Assembly: GCF_020510445.1 (NCBI RefSeq)
Contig: NZ_JAHBAG010000001.1
Location: 4,502,501 to 4,566,500 of the forward strand
Direction of reading: 5' to 3'
Source: Hydrogenophaga taeniospiralis
GTDB lineage: Bacteria; Pseudomonadota; Gammaproteobacteria; Burkholderiales; Burkholderiaceae_C
Length of the DNA: 64,000 nt
Part shown: in pieces, positions 9,802 to 19,634 of the stretch
Position numbering within the stretch: the stretch's first letter is position 1
How the letters are laid out: every line of letters starts with the position of its first letter
Position numbers and translations under genes: made by a program
Notes under the pieces: generated by a model
The model's database searches: none
Told to the model about the DNA's origin: nothing
Seen by the model: only the letters and a program-made list of their open reading frames with translations

Positions 9802-9918
9802 GCGTGCGGACGGGAGCGGCGGGTGAAGGTGGGAAGATTGTGAGGCAAAGCCCATTGGGGGAAAACCCGAACTGCTACAGTCTTGGGCCGACCCGAAACC
9901 GCCCCCCACGAGCACGCT

Positions 9919-12549
9919 TTGAACGCCCCGCTGGACAAACACACCCCCATGATGCAACAGTACCTCGGCCTCAAGGCGGGGTACCCGAACACGCTGCTGT
10001 TCTACCGCATGGGCGACTTCTACGAGCTGTTCTTCGCCGACGCGGAAAAAGCCGCCCGCCTGCTCGACATCACGCTCACGCAGCGCGGCCAGTCGGCCGG
10101 CGAGCCGGTGGTGATGGCCGGCGTGCCCTTCCATTCGGTGGACAACTACCTCGCGCGCCTCATCAAGCTCGGTGAATCGGCCGCCATCTGCGAGCAGGTG
10201 GGCGACGTGGCCACCGCCAAGGGGCCGGTGGAGCGCAAGGTGGTGCGCGTGGTCACGCCCGGCACGCTGACCGACAGCGAGCTGCTGTCCGACAAGACCG
10301 AAGCCGTGCTCATGGCCGTGCACGCGGGCGCGCGCACCGGCGTCGGCCTGGCCTGGATGTCGGTCACGCAGGGCATCGTGTTCCTGGCCCAGTGCGCCAG
10401 CGACGAGCTGGCCGACTGGATCGCGCGCACCGCGCCGGGCGAGCTGCTGTACAGCGCCGAGGTCACGCCCGCGTTTGAAAAGAACGTGCAGGCGCTCGCG
10501 GCCCAGCCGCTGGCCAATGGCCAACGCACCGTGGCCGTGCTGCGCCCGGCCTGGGCGTTTGACGGCGCTCTGGGCGAACGCAAGCTGCTCGAACAACTGG
10601 GCGCCGCCAGCCTGGCCGCCTGGGACGCGCAGGGCCTGAGCGACGCCCACGCGGCCGCCGCCGCCCTGCTCGACTACGCCGAACACACCCAGGGCCGCGC
10701 GCTCAGCCACGTGAAGAGCCTGCGCGTGGCGCGCAGCGACGAACTGATCGACCTGCCGATCACCACCCGCCGCAACCTCGAACTCACCCACACCCTGCGC
10801 GGCGAGACCAGTCCCACGCTGCTCTCCCTGCTCGACGTCTGCCAGACCGGCATGGGCAGCCGCGCGCTGCGCAGCTGGCTGCTGGAACCGAAACGCGAGC
10901 GCACGGAAGCCCGCGCGCGGCTCGACGCCATCGGCCTGCTGCGCAACGGTCTGGGCCACACGCTGCGCAACGCACTCAAGGGCGCCAGCGACGTGGAGCG
11001 CATCACCGCGCGCACCGCGCTGCGCCAGGTGCGCCCGCGCGAACTGGTCGGCCTGGGGCAGACGCTGGGCCGCGCGCAGCAGCTCGCCCAGGCCCTGCAA
11101 CAGGGCCTGCCCGAAGACGGACCGACCCTGCTGCAGCGGATCGCCGCCGACCTCACGCCCCCCGCCGGCTGCGCCGAATTGCTGCGGGCCGCGCTGCTGC
11201 CCGAGCCGGCCGCGCTGGTGCGCGACGGTGGTGTCATCAACGACGGCTTCGACGCCGATCTGGACGAACTGCGCGGCATCCAGACCAACTGCGACGGCTT
11301 CCTGATCGACCTCGAAACGCGCGAACGCGCTCGCACCGGCATCGCCAACCTGCGCGTGCAGTTCAACAAGGTGCACGGTTTCTACATCGAGGTCACGCAG
11401 GGCCAGATCGACAAGGTGCCCGACGACTACCGCCGCCGCCAGACGCTGAAGAACGCCGAGCGCTTCATCACGCCCGAACTCAAGGCCTTCGAAGACAAGG
11501 CGCTGAGCGCGCAGGAGCGCGCGCTGGCGCGCGAGAAACACCTGTTTGAACAGCTGCTCGATCAGTTGCAGGCGCACATCGACCCGCTCACCCGCCTGGC
11601 CCGCGCGCTCGCCGCGCTGGACGCGCTCTGCGCGCTGGCCGAACGTTCGCTCACGCTGAACTGGAGCGCACCCCAGTTCGTGGCCGAGCCCTGCATCGAG
11701 ATCCGCGGCGGGCGCCACCCGGTGGTGGAAGCGCGGCTGAACGAAACCAGCGGCGGCAGCTTCATCGCCAACGACACGGTGATGGGCCCCAAGCAGCGCA
11801 TGCAGGTCATCACCGGCCCCAACATGGGCGGCAAGAGCACCTACATGCGCCAGGTCGCGGTGATAGCTCTGCTCGCCAGCATGGGCAGCTACGTGCCGGC
11901 GCTGGCCTGCCGCCTCGGCCCGATCGACGCCATCCACACCCGCATCGGCGCGGCCGACGACCTGGCCAACGCGCAGTCCACCTTCATGGTCGAGATGACC
12001 GAGGCCGCGCAGATCCTGAACGCCGCCACACCACAGAGTCTGGTGCTGATGGACGAGATCGGTCGCGGCACCTCCACCTTCGACGGCTTGGCGCTGGCCG
12101 GCGGCATCGCGGCCCACCTGCACGACAAAGCCAAGGCTTTCACCCTGTTCGCGACGCACTATTTCGAACTCACCGAATTCCCGGCCGGCCACCACGCCGC
12201 GGTGAACGTGCATGTGAGCGCGGTCGAAGGCGGTGGAAAATCGGGCATCGTGTTCCTGCACCAGATCGAACCCGGCCCGGCCAGCCGCAGCTACGGCATA
12301 CAAGTTGCAAGGCTCGCCGGCGTGCCGGCCGCGGTGGTGCAGCACGCGCGCCACGCCCTGGCCGCGCTGGAGAACCACAGCGAGCAAAGCCGCAGCCAGG
12401 TCGATCTGTTCGCCCCGCCGCCACCGAGCGCCGAGCCCGAAGCCCACCCTTTGCAGACCGCCCTGCAAGGCATCGACCCCGATGCGCTGTCCCCGCGCGA
12501 AGCCCTGGAACAGCTCTACGTCCTCAAGAAACTGGCTGAAAAATCATGA
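9919..12549 (+). CDS. mutS: DNA mismatch repair protein MutS
   Basis: A MutS mismatch-recognition ATPase of about 876 residues. The N-terminal domain has HTPMMQQYL and [10 protein letters not shown], containing the mismatch-probing Phe-x-Glu. The C-terminal ATPase has Walker [10 protein letters not shown] near residue 632 and the Walker B/signature region [12 protein letters not shown], followed by FATHYFELT. Because HTPMMQQYL must be included, the start has to lie upstream of 9949; TTG 9919 ([10 protein letters not shown]) is the best candidate and another TTG lies at 9883. Its stop overlaps the ATG of the Anbu gene (ATGA). It acts with MutL, which is not in this window. Confidence 0.95.
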   Translation: MNAPLDKHTPMMQQYLGLKAGYPNTLLFYRMGDFYELFFADAEKAARLLDITLTQRGQSAGEPVVMAGVPFHSVDNYLARLIKLGESAAICEQVGDVATAKGPVERKVVRVVTPGTLTDSELLSDKTEAVLMAVHAGARTGVGLAWMSVTQGIVFLAQCASDELADWIARTAPGELLYSAEVTPAFEKNVQALAAQPLANGQRTVAVLRPAWAFDGALGERKLLEQLGAASLAAWDAQGLSDAHAAAAALLDYAEHTQGRALSHVKSLRVARSDELIDLPITTRRNLELTHTLRGETSPTLLSLLDVCQTGMGSRALRSWLLEPKRERTEARARLDAIGLLRNGLGHTLRNALKGASDVERITARTALRQVRPRELVGLGQTLGRAQQLAQALQQGLPEDGPTLLQRIAADLTPPAGCAELLRAALLPEPAALVRDGGVINDGFDADLDELRGIQTNCDGFLIDLETRERARTGIANLRVQFNKVHGFYIEVTQGQIDKVPDDYRRRQTLKNAERFITPELKAFEDKALSAQERALAREKHLFEQLLDQLQAHIDPLTRLARALAALDALCALAERSLTLNWSAPQFVAEPCIEIRGGRHPVVEARLNETSGGSFIANDTVMGPKQRMQVITGPNMGGKSTYMRQVAVIALLASMGSYVPALACRLGPIDAIHTRIGAADDLANAQSTFMVEMTEAAQILNAATPQSLVLMDEIGRGTSTFDGLALAGGIAAHLHDKAKAFTLFATHYFELTEFPAGHHAAVNVHVSAVEGGGKSGIVFLHQIEPGPASRSYGIQVARLAGVPAAVVQHARHALAALENHSEQSRSQVDLFAPPPPSAEPEAHPLQTALQGIDPDALSPREALEQLYVLKKLAEKS

Positions 12550-13373
12550 CCTACTGTGTCGCCGTCAAACTCAACGCCGGGCTGGTGTTTCTCTCCGACT
12601 CGCGCACCAACGCGGGCCTGGACCAGATCAGCACCTTCCGCAAGATGATCGTCTACGAGAAGCCGGGCGAGCGCTTCATGTGCCTGCTCTCGGCGGGCAA
12701 CCTGAGCATTTCGCAATCGGTGCGCGAGATCCTGCAGGTGGAGCAAGTGAAGGACATTGATGGCGGCGAGCCCATCACCATCTGGAACGCCAAGAGCATG
12801 TTCGACGCCGCGCGCGTGCTGGGCTCGGCGGTGCGCCACGTGTACGAGCGCGACGGCGAATCGCTCAAACGCGCCGGGGTGGAGTTCAACGTCTCCATGA
12901 TCTTCGGCGGCCAGATCCAGGGCGAGGGCATGCGCCTGTTCCAGGTCTATTCGGCCGGCAACTTCATCGAGGCCACGGCCGAGACCCCGTTCTTCCAGAT
13001 CGGCGAGTCCAAATACGGCAAACCGGTGCTCGACCGCGTGATCACGCCCGAGACCCCGCTGGACGAGGCCGCCAAATGCGTGCTCGTGTCCATGGACTCC
13101 ACGCTCAAGTCCAACCTCTCGGTGGGCCTGCCGCTGGACCTGGCGGTGTACGAGGTCGACCAGATGCAGAGCGACAAGATCACCTGCATCGACGACAACA
13201 ACCCCTACTTCCGCATGGTGCACAACACCTGGGGCCAGAAGCTGCGCGAGGTGTTCGACAGCATCGAACACCCGACCTGGGACGGCGCCCACACCGAGGT
13301 GCCGCTGCTGTGCAGCGGCCCGCGCAACCAGCCGCTGAAGAAAATCTCGAACGCCAAAGAGAAGTTGATCTGA
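12546..13373 (+). CDS. Anbu-type proteasome-like peptidase
   Basis: A 275-residue member of the Anbu (ancestral beta subunit) branch of the Ntn-hydrolase fold, related to HslV and proteasome beta subunits. It begins [22 protein letters not shown]; Thr2 would become the N-terminal nucleophile after Met removal, and the following strand plus SDSRTN match the family. Length fits Anbu rather than HslV (about 175). It overlaps the stop of mutS by four bases, suggesting translational coupling. The usual Anbu partners (alpha-E domain protein, transglutaminase, circularly permuted ATP-grasp) are absent here. Its substrate is not known. Confidence 0.88.
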   Translation: MTYCVAVKLNAGLVFLSDSRTNAGLDQISTFRKMIVYEKPGERFMCLLSAGNLSISQSVREILQVEQVKDIDGGEPITIWNAKSMFDAARVLGSAVRHVYERDGESLKRAGVEFNVSMIFGGQIQGEGMRLFQVYSAGNFIEATAETPFFQIGESKYGKPVLDRVITPETPLDEAAKCVLVSMDSTLKSNLSVGLPLDLAVYEVDQMQSDKITCIDDNNPYFRMVHNTWGQKLREVFDSIEHPTWDGAHTEVPLLCSGPRNQPLKKISNAKEKLI

Positions 13374-13440
13374 TGGCAACCATGGCTCCTGCCGTGCGGG
13401 CGTGCGCCATCCTCCGGCGCGAAGTGTTCCAACACAGGGG

Positions 13441-13520
13441 TGCGGTGGAACCGGCTTTGCCGGGCCACTCGCATCGCCCCCTTGAGGGGGTGACGCGCCA
13501 ACGGCGCGGCGCAGGGGTGG
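13441..13520 (-). repeat. GC-rich hairpin repeat, copy 2
   Basis: Second copy of the dispersed element, in the opposite orientation to the copy at 1282. It shows the core GGAACCGGCTttGCCGGGCC, then CCCCCTTGAGGGGG as a perfect hairpin, then GCGCCAACGGCGC. It fills the gap between the Anbu gene and the next hydrolase, ending just before that gene's start. Confidence 0.75.
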
Positions 13521-13524
13521 GCTG

Positions 13525-14364
13525 ATGTCCCTCATCATTTTTTCCCACGCCAACGGCTTCCCCGCCGGCACCTATGGCGTTTTGTTCCGGTCGCTGCGGG
13601 CGCGGGGCTTTTCGGTGCGGGCGCTGGAGAAATACGGTCACGAACCGCAGTACCCCGTCACCAGCAACTGGCCGCATCTGGTGCAGCAGCTGGCCGATTT
13701 CGCGGCGCCGGAGATGGAGCGCCATGGCCAGGGCGCCTGGCTGGTCGGTCACTCCATGGGGGGATTCATCAGCCTGATGTGCGCGGCGCGCCACCCCGAG
13801 CTGGGAGGGCACCAGGTCAAGGGCGTGCTGCTGATCGATTCGCCCGTGCTCGGCGGCTGGCGCGCGCGCACGCTGGAGCTGGTCAAACGCACCCAGCTCG
13901 TGGGCTCGGTCTCGCCCGGCAAGGTCAGCCGCAAGCGCCGCGACAGCTGGCCCGACGCCGACAGCGCCTGGGAACACTTCGCCCACAAGAAGGCCTTTGC
14001 GCGCTGGGAGCCGCAGGTGCTGCGCGACTACATCGACCACGGCACCCACGAGACGGGCCATGGCCCCGGCGCCCAGCGGGTGCTGAGCTTTCGGCGCGAG
14101 GTCGAGACCGCGGTCTACAACACCCTGCCCCACAACCTGGACCGCCTGCTGCGCCGCCACCCCCTGCAATGCCCGATCGGGTTCATCGGTGGCACGGAGT
14201 CGCTGGAGATGAAACAGGTGGGCATGGCCATGACGCACAGGCTGGTGGGCCGGGACCACCCCGAGCGCCTGCTCATGGTGGAAGGCAGCCACCTGTTTCC
14301 GATGGAAAAACCCCAGGAAACGGCCGCGGCCATCGAGCGCGCGCTGCACGCCCTGTCGCGCTGA
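13525..14364 (+). CDS. Alpha/beta hydrolase
   Basis: A 279-residue cytoplasmic alpha/beta-hydrolase. The N-terminus LIIFSHANGFPAGTY supplies the oxyanion-hole region (HANG). The nucleophile elbow VGHSMGG places the Ser at about residue 77, and EGSHLFPMEKP near residue 257-267 provides the likely catalytic His. There is no signal peptide. Substrate cannot be read from sequence; relatives are annotated as esterases or lipases. It follows the repeat element directly and is upstream of a PAS kinase, with no evidence that the two are functionally linked. Confidence 0.85.
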   Translation: MSLIIFSHANGFPAGTYGVLFRSLRARGFSVRALEKYGHEPQYPVTSNWPHLVQQLADFAAPEMERHGQGAWLVGHSMGGFISLMCAARHPELGGHQVKGVLLIDSPVLGGWRARTLELVKRTQLVGSVSPGKVSRKRRDSWPDADSAWEHFAHKKAFARWEPQVLRDYIDHGTHETGHGPGAQRVLSFRREVETAVYNTLPHNLDRLLRRHPLQCPIGFIGGTESLEMKQVGMAMTHRLVGRDHPERLLMVEGSHLFPMEKPQETAAAIERALHALSR

Positions 14365-14507
14365 GCGGCCACGGCGCCCGGCTGCGGGCACCGAAGGGCA
14401 AGACATGCAGGGAATCCGGTATTTGTTCGCACGGCCGGCCCAAGGCGTCCTCCGGTATAACGGAGAGCACTGGCACACTGTTCCCCTACCGGACCCGCCC
14501 AGCACCC

Positions 14508-16439
14508 ATGCCCTACTCCGACCCGCCGTCGAGCCCGATCCATCGCCTCTGGCGGGAGATCGCGGGTTGGCAGCCCGAGCGCCACAGCGCCTGGAGCCGT
14601 TATGCCGTCGCCGTGGCCATCACGCTGGCGGCGGTCGGGCTGCGCCTGGCCGTGGCACCGCCCGAATCGGGCGGGCGCTTCATCACCCTGTCCCTGGCCG
14701 TAGCCCTTTCGGCGCTGTACGGCGGTTTTCGGGCCGGCATGCTCAGCACCGTTCTGGGCATGGTGGTGGTCAATTTTTTCATGGTCAAACCCTATGGCTC
14801 GCTGGCGTTTCACGATCTGCGCGAAGCGTTCTGGCTCAACCTGTGGCACTTCATCACCGAGCTGGTGGTGGTGGGCGCCATCGCGCTCATGCAGCGGCAA
14901 AACCGCCTCTGGCGCGAAGCCGGCGAAGCGGTGCGGCGCAGCACCCGGCAACTGGAAGACACCTTTGAACACAGCGCCACCGGCATGACCCACAGCCGGC
15001 TGGACGGGGGCTGGATCCGCGTCAACCAGACCTATTGCGATCTGCTCGGCTACACCCGGCAGGAAATCGAGACCATGAGCTTCCGGGATTTCACCCATCC
15101 CGACGACCTGGAGCTGGACCTGAGCCTGCAGGCGCGCACCCTGGCGGGCGAGATCGACCACTACAGCATCGAAAAACGCTACATCCACAAACAGGGCCAC
15201 ACCGTCTGGGTGCACCTGACGCTGTCCCTGGTGCGCACGCCCGCGGGAGATCCCGACTACCTGATCGCGGTGGTGCAGGACGTGAGCGACCGCAAGGCGA
15301 CGGAGGTGGCCTTGCGCGTCAGCGAACAGCTGTTGCGCCAGGCGCAGCACATGGCGCGGCTGGCCCCCTGGCAAGCCAACCTGACCACGGGGCGATTCAC
15401 CACCCTGTCCGAAGCGCCCGAGTTTCTCGACATGCCCTTCACCGACTACAGCGCCGAAGACCTGCTGGCCATCATCCACCCCGAAGACCGCCCGCTGGTG
15501 CAGCGGCAATGGCCGCTGGCACTGCGGGGCAAGGTGGCCTACAACGTCGAATACCGTGTATTGATCGGCGGTCAGGAACGTTGGCATTCGGTACAGGCGG
15601 AATTCGAACGCGACGCACAGGGCCGCGCGGTGCGCGCGCTGGGCGTCACGCAGGACGTGACCGAGCGCAAACGGACCGAGCTCGAAATCCAGCGCCTCAA
15701 CGCCTCGCTGGAGCAGCGCATCCAGCAACGCACCCAGGCCCTGCGGGGCGCCTACGACGAGCTGGAGAGCTATTCCTACGCGGTGGCGCACGACCTGCGC
15801 TCACCGCTGCGCATCATCAACGGATTCGCCCAGGCCCTGCAGGAAGACAACCCGGCGCTGGACGCCGCCAGCCACACCCACCTGCAGCGCATCATGGGCG
15901 CCAGCAAGAAGATGGGCGAGCTGATCGACGGCCTGCTCAAGCTCTCGCAGTTCGCGCGCGGCGAGGTGCGGCGCGAGCCGGTCAACCTCAGCGCCATGGC
16001 CACGCGTCTGTTCGAAGAGCTGGCCGGCGAGCATCCGCAGCGCGAGGTGGCCTGGTCGGTCGAACCCGGGCTGCAGGCCCTGGCCGACCCGTCCCTGGTG
16101 GAAGCCCTGATGCAGAACCTGCTGCACAACGCCTGGAAGTACACCGCCACCACGGCCCAGCCCTGCATCCGGGTGTACGCCCGCACACTGGACGGCCAGA
16201 CGCACTACTGCATCAGCGACAACGGCGCGGGTTTCGACATGGCCCGCTCCGACAAGCTGTTCCAGCCGTTTCAGCGGCTGCACATGCCCAACGAGTTCGC
16301 CGGCCTCGGCATCGGCCTGGCGACCTCGCGGCGCATCGTGCAGCGCCACGGCGGCACGCTGCAGGCCTGGGGCGCCCCGGGCGAAGGCGCCACCTTCTGC
16401 TTCACCCTGCCCGCCGCCACCGACGCCCCGGGCGGGTGA
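14508..16439 (+). CDS. Membrane PAS sensor histidine kinase (DUF4118-like)
   Basis: A predicted 643-residue kinase. Residues about 25-125 hold four hydrophobic helices in the arrangement of the KdpD-type DUF4118 membrane domain (YAVAVAITLAAVGLRLA, ALSALYGGFRAGMLSTVLGM). Two PAS/PAC domains (about 145-265 and 275-385) follow, then a coiled coil, HisKA with SYAVAHDLRSPLRIINGFA (His428) and HATPase_c with LLHNAWKYTA, DNGAGFD and GLGIGLATSRRIVQRHGG. The frame is open to 13779, but that is antisense-like read-through of the hydrolase; ATG 14508 is used. No cognate regulator is adjacent. It resembles the kinase at 6499-9801 in its C-terminal half. Confidence 0.87.
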   Translation: MPYSDPPSSPIHRLWREIAGWQPERHSAWSRYAVAVAITLAAVGLRLAVAPPESGGRFITLSLAVALSALYGGFRAGMLSTVLGMVVVNFFMVKPYGSLAFHDLREAFWLNLWHFITELVVVGAIALMQRQNRLWREAGEAVRRSTRQLEDTFEHSATGMTHSRLDGGWIRVNQTYCDLLGYTRQEIETMSFRDFTHPDDLELDLSLQARTLAGEIDHYSIEKRYIHKQGHTVWVHLTLSLVRTPAGDPDYLIAVVQDVSDRKATEVALRVSEQLLRQAQHMARLAPWQANLTTGRFTTLSEAPEFLDMPFTDYSAEDLLAIIHPEDRPLVQRQWPLALRGKVAYNVEYRVLIGGQERWHSVQAEFERDAQGRAVRALGVTQDVTERKRTELEIQRLNASLEQRIQQRTQALRGAYDELESYSYAVAHDLRSPLRIINGFAQALQEDNPALDAASHTHLQRIMGASKKMGELIDGLLKLSQFARGEVRREPVNLSAMATRLFEELAGEHPQREVAWSVEPGLQALADPSLVEALMQNLLHNAWKYTATTAQPCIRVYARTLDGQTHYCISDNGAGFDMARSDKLFQPFQRLHMPNEFAGLGIGLATSRRIVQRHGGTLQAWGAPGEGATFCFTLPAATDAPGG

Positions 16440-16452
16440 AGGGTCCTGCCCC

Positions 16453-17277
16453 TCAGGCGGCCCAGTTCACCCAGCCGAAATGGGCGGTCAGCAGGATCAG
16501 CGCACCGAAGGCGATGCGGTACCAGGCAAACGGCACGAAGCTGTGGCTGGCCACGTAGCGCAGCAGCCAGCGAATGCAGACCCAGGCGCTGAGAAACGCG
16601 AACACCAGACCCACGGCAAACAGCGGCAGATCGGCCATCGAGAGCATGTCGCGCGCCTTGTAGAGGCTGTAGGCGCCGGCGCCGATCAGGATCGGGATGC
16701 CCAGAAAGAAGCTGAAGTCGGTGGCCACCTTGCGCGACAGGCCGAACAGCATGCCGCCGATGATGGTGGAGCCCGAGCGGCTGGTGCCGGGAATCAGCCC
16801 GAAACACTGCGCCAGACCCACCTTCAGCGCGTCCAGCGGGGTCAGATCGTCCAGATCGTGCACGCGCACACTGGCCTGCTGGCGCCGCTCCGCCCAGAGG
16901 ATGACGAAGGCCCCCACGATGAACGCCGTGGCCACCACCGTCGGGGTGAACAGGTGGGCCTTGATGACCTTGCCAAGCAACAGGCCCAGAACGACCGCGG
17001 GCAGGCAACCGATGACCACGTTCAGGGTGAAGCGCTGCGCCGTGGGCTGCGAGGCCAGACCCAGCAGCGTGGCGCGCAGGCGCTGCGCGTACACGATGAT
17101 CACCGCGAAGATCGCGCCGGTCTGGATCGCGATCTCGAACACCTTGGCCCGCTCGTCGTGAAAACCCAGCAGGCTGCCGGCCAGGATCAGGTGACCGGTG
17201 GAAGAAATCGGCAAAAACTCGGTCAGGCCCTCCACCACGCCCATGATGGCGGCCTTGATCAGCAACACAAGATCCAT
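16453..17277 (-). CDS. uppP: Undecaprenyl-diphosphatase UppP (BacA)
   Basis: A 274-residue polytopic inner-membrane phosphatase that recycles undecaprenyl pyrophosphate for peptidoglycan synthesis and gives bacitracin resistance. Both catalytic motifs are visible: [15 protein letters not shown] near the N-terminus and GTSRSGSTI near residue 160-175. About eight hydrophobic segments are apparent. ATG 17277 ([17 protein letters not shown]) fits the family; an upstream in-frame Met at 17319 would add 14 residues without homology. A minus-strand terminator separates it from the lipoprotein gene upstream, so it is probably transcribed separately. Confidence 0.95.
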   Translation of the reverse strand: MDLVLLIKAAIMGVVEGLTEFLPISSTGHLILAGSLLGFHDERAKVFEIAIQTGAIFAVIIVYAQRLRATLLGLASQPTAQRFTLNVVIGCLPAVVLGLLLGKVIKAHLFTPTVVATAFIVGAFVILWAERRQQASVRVHDLDDLTPLDALKVGLAQCFGLIPGTSRSGSTIIGGMLFGLSRKVATDFSFFLGIPILIGAGAYSLYKARDMLSMADLPLFAVGLVFAFLSAWVCIRWLLRYVASHSFVPFAWYRIAFGALILLTAHFGWVNWAA

Positions 17278-17307
17278 ACAACAGTGTCCGGCACGCGGCG
17301 CGGTTCG

Positions 17308-17340
17308 CAAAAAAGACAACAGGCCAACCGCTGGCCTGTT
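17308..17340 (-). terminator. Rho-independent terminator of the DUF1439 gene
   Basis: A perfect 9-bp stem AACAGGCCA / TGGCCTGTT (17318-17340) is followed on the minus strand by GTCTTTTTTG. It lies just past the end of the DUF1439 lipoprotein gene and before uppP. Confidence 0.8.
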
Positions 17341-17389
17341 TGAGCACCGCCTATCCTAAGGCAACGCTGAACAAGTCCCTCGCGGCGCG

Positions 17390-17983
17390 CTATTCCTGTT
17401 GAACCGGATCCAGTCGCAGTTGCAGCCCCCCGGGCACCACCTGCAGCCCGCCGGGCTGGTAGCCCCAGCCTTGCGCCGTCTCCAGGTCTTTGGGCTTGAG
17501 GCGGTAGACCACCAGATCGGGCAACAGGTTTTCCACCAGATCGGTGCCCAGCCGCCGGAAACGCGCCGCATGGGCCGGCGACATGCCGGGCAGGTCCAGC
17601 CCTTCCATGCGCACCCCGGTGAGCCGCACCGTGTTGTCCACGGGCTCCAGGCGCAGGCCGTAGCTCAGGGTCAGCGTGCCGCGCTGCGTGCGCGTCTCCA
17701 CCAGCGGGGTACCCACCGTGAAATCGAGCTGGGTGCCGATGCGGTTCTCCGCCGGGATCAGGCGCACCCGGGGCGAGGTGAGGGACACGTCGAACAGGTC
17801 GAGAAGGCGGCTGTTGTGCGGAAACTGCCGCGTCACGGCTTCGACCAGTTTCGCCTCCGGGATGTCCACCGTGCGGGGCCCGGGCCGCAGCGAGGCGCAG
17901 CCCGGCAGCGCCAGCACCAGCAGCGCGCCGGCCCCCAGGGCACAGGCGGTGAACAGTTGTCGTCGGGTGGTGGGGTGGGTCAT
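17390..17983 (-). CDS. DUF1439 family lipoprotein
   Basis: A 197-residue predicted lipoprotein. Residues 1-28 form a signal peptide with an Arg-Arg pair (TTRRQLF), a hydrophobic core, and a lipobox-like VLALPGC in which Pro precedes the Gly-Cys. The mature part has the beta-rich pattern of DUF1439 (YceB-like) proteins: PRTVDIPEAKLVEAV followed by several alternating strands. E. coli YceB is an envelope lipoprotein of unclear role, possibly lipid-binding by fold. The start ATG 17983 is preferred over an in-frame GTG-type extension to 18028. A terminator follows. Confidence 0.8.
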   Translation of the reverse strand: MTHPTTRRQLFTACALGAGALLVLALPGCASLRPGPRTVDIPEAKLVEAVTRQFPHNSRLLDLFDVSLTSPRVRLIPAENRIGTQLDFTVGTPLVETRTQRGTLTLSYGLRLEPVDNTVRLTGVRMEGLDLPGMSPAHAARFRRLGTDLVENLLPDLVVYRLKPKDLETAQGWGYQPGGLQVVPGGLQLRLDPVQQE

Positions 17984-18227
17984 GCGGTGTTCCTCTGAGG
18001 GGACGACGGCACCGCGCACGCCGCCCAAGCGCTGGCGGTCTGGCGCGGTGGGGCCAGTGTTCCATTGTAGGAACCGCCGTTCACGCGACCCGGTGGCGTT
18101 TCACACCCCCGCCACGGCATTTCATCGCAACCCGCTCGCGCCGGCTCTGCGCCCGCGGCACAGTCGCGCCACGTCCCCGCACTGCTCCACCTGGCAGTCC
18201 CCTCCCGCCCCACCACAAGGAGTCCCC

Positions 18228-18524
18228 ATGCCCACATTTCAAACCCCGTTGTCCCCCGAACTGGAGCGCCAGGCGCGCCGCCGGGCGGGCCAGCAGACCG
18301 GCTGGCTGGTCCACGCCACCGTGTTCGCCCTGGTCAACGCCGCGCTGTGGCTGGCCGGCCACCGCGGCGGATGGCTGGGCCTGCCCACCGGTGGCTGGCT
18401 CATCGGCCTGCTGATCCATGGCGCCGTGGTGTGGCTGCGCCCGCAGGGTCAGCACCTGCACCAGCACCTGCTGACCCGCGAACGCCGTCGGTTGGCCGGG
18501 CAAGAGGCCAGGCGCCTCCCATGA
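18228..18524 (+). CDS. Small 2TM-domain membrane protein A
   Basis: A 98-residue protein with two predicted transmembrane helices (about 28-45 and 52-72) separated by a short Gly/Trp-rich loop, matching the 2TM domain pattern. The N-terminal TPLSPELERQARRRAGQQTGW precedes the first helix, and a basic C-terminal tail follows the second. A good ribosome site (AAGGAG) precedes the ATG. Its stop overlaps the ATG of the next gene. A paralogue with the same TPLSPxExExxARRRAG start lies at 19635. The same domain is often attached to LytS-like kinases, which occur just downstream here. Function unknown. Confidence 0.82.
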   Translation: MPTFQTPLSPELERQARRRAGQQTGWLVHATVFALVNAALWLAGHRGGWLGLPTGGWLIGLLIHGAVVWLRPQGQHLHQHLLTRERRRLAGQEARRLP

Positions 18525-19594
18525 AGGCGCCGCCGGTTTCAGGGCGGCGCCAGCCCACCGCCTGGCTCGCGGCGCTGGCCCTGGCGGGCCTGGGCCTGCT
18601 GCTGGCCACCCCGGCCCGGGCCGCGACCGGTCTCACCGAGTTGCCGGGGCAGGCGGGCGACGGCCCGGTGACGGTGTTCTACCCCTCCAGTGCCAGCGAG
18701 CAACCGCTCCAGCGCGGGCCCTTCACGCTGAAACTGGCCTGGCAGGGTGAACCGGTGCGCGGCAATGCGCGGCTGGTGGTGATCTCGCACGGTTCCGGTG
18801 GCAACCCGTGGGTGCACGCCGACCTGGCGGGCGCTCTGGTGAAGGCGGGCTTCGTGGTGGCCGTGCCCCAGCACCGGGGCGACCACACCGGCGGGTTCAC
18901 CGACCCCGGCCCCACCAGCTGGAAACGGCGCCCGGGCGAAGTCTCGCGCGCCATCGACGCGCTGGCCCAAAGCCCCCGCTTCGCCCCCTTGCTGGCACTG
19001 GACTGGGTGGGCGTGTACGGTGGCTCGGCCGGTGGCCACACGGCGCTGACCCTGGCGGGTGGGCGCTGGTCGGCGACCCGTTTTCGCGACCACTGTGAAG
19101 CCCACATCGCGGAGGACTTCCCATCCTGCGTGGGCTTCACCACCCGGCTGCGCGGCGATGTGCTCGACCCCCTCAAACTGTCGCTGGCGCGTGCCGTGAT
19201 CCGCTGGCGCTTTGACGACGTCAGCTGGCACAGCCACCACGACCCGCGCATCCAGGCCGCCGTGGCCAGCGTGCCGTTCGCGGCCGATTTCGACCTGGAC
19301 TCGCTGCGTGCGCCCCGCATTGCGCTCGGTCTGGTGGTGGCGGGCCGCGACGTCAACCAGCTGCCCCGCTTCCACGTGGGCGCGGTGCGCGCGGCCTGCG
19401 GCCCCTGCGTGGTGATCGCCGACCTGCCCGAGGCCGGCCACGGCGCGATGCTGTCGCCGCTGCCACCGTTCCCACCCGGCAGCCTGGAACACGACCTGCT
19501 GGGCGACCCGCCCGGCTTCGATCGCGCCGTGCTGCCCGAGGTCGACCGCCAGATCGCCGGTTTCTTCCGGCAGCACCTGCTGGCACCCCCGTGA
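18521..19594 (+). CDS. Secreted dienelactone-hydrolase-like alpha/beta hydrolase
   Basis: A 357-residue exported hydrolase. Residues 1-35 are a Sec signal peptide ending at ARAATG. The oxyanion region is VVISHGSGG (about 87-94), the nucleophile elbow is YGGSAGGH (Ser169), and EAGHGAML near the C-terminus supplies the probable catalytic His. The layout is that of periplasmic PAF-acetylhydrolase/dienelactone-hydrolase relatives. It overlaps the preceding 2TM gene by four bases (ATGA), so both are likely made together. Substrate is not inferable. Confidence 0.85.
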   Translation: MKAPPVSGRRQPTAWLAALALAGLGLLLATPARAATGLTELPGQAGDGPVTVFYPSSASEQPLQRGPFTLKLAWQGEPVRGNARLVVISHGSGGNPWVHADLAGALVKAGFVVAVPQHRGDHTGGFTDPGPTSWKRRPGEVSRAIDALAQSPRFAPLLALDWVGVYGGSAGGHTALTLAGGRWSATRFRDHCEAHIAEDFPSCVGFTTRLRGDVLDPLKLSLARAVIRWRFDDVSWHSHHDPRIQAAVASVPFAADFDLDSLRAPRIALGLVVAGRDVNQLPRFHVGAVRAACGPCVVIADLPEAGHGAMLSPLPPFPPGSLEHDLLGDPPGFDRAVLPEVDRQIAGFFRQHLLAPP

Positions 19595-19615
19595 ACCGCA
19601 CGCCCCGGCTCGCCC

Positions 19616-19621
19616 TAGAAT
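19616..19621 (+). promoter_or_regulatory. TAGAAT -10 box ahead of 2TM gene B
   Basis: TAGAAT in the context GCCCTAGAATG, ending 13 bases before ATG 19635. The same GCCCTAGAATG or CCCCTAGAATG string is found just before the starts of glutaminase and glnS. It implies a very short 5' leader. No clear -35 is visible. Confidence 0.45.
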
Positions 19622-19634
19622 GCCCCGCACACCC

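Noticed and set aside
9802..12468. A continuous minus-strand frame of nearly 2000 codons extending the PAS kinase through mutS
   Set aside because: Only the part up to 9801 shows family motifs; the rest is antisense to mutS and is an effect of GC-rich codon use.
14423..14461. TTGTTC and TATAAC as a promoter for the PAS kinase at 14508
   Set aside because: The spacing of 27 bases is far from the 16-18 expected.
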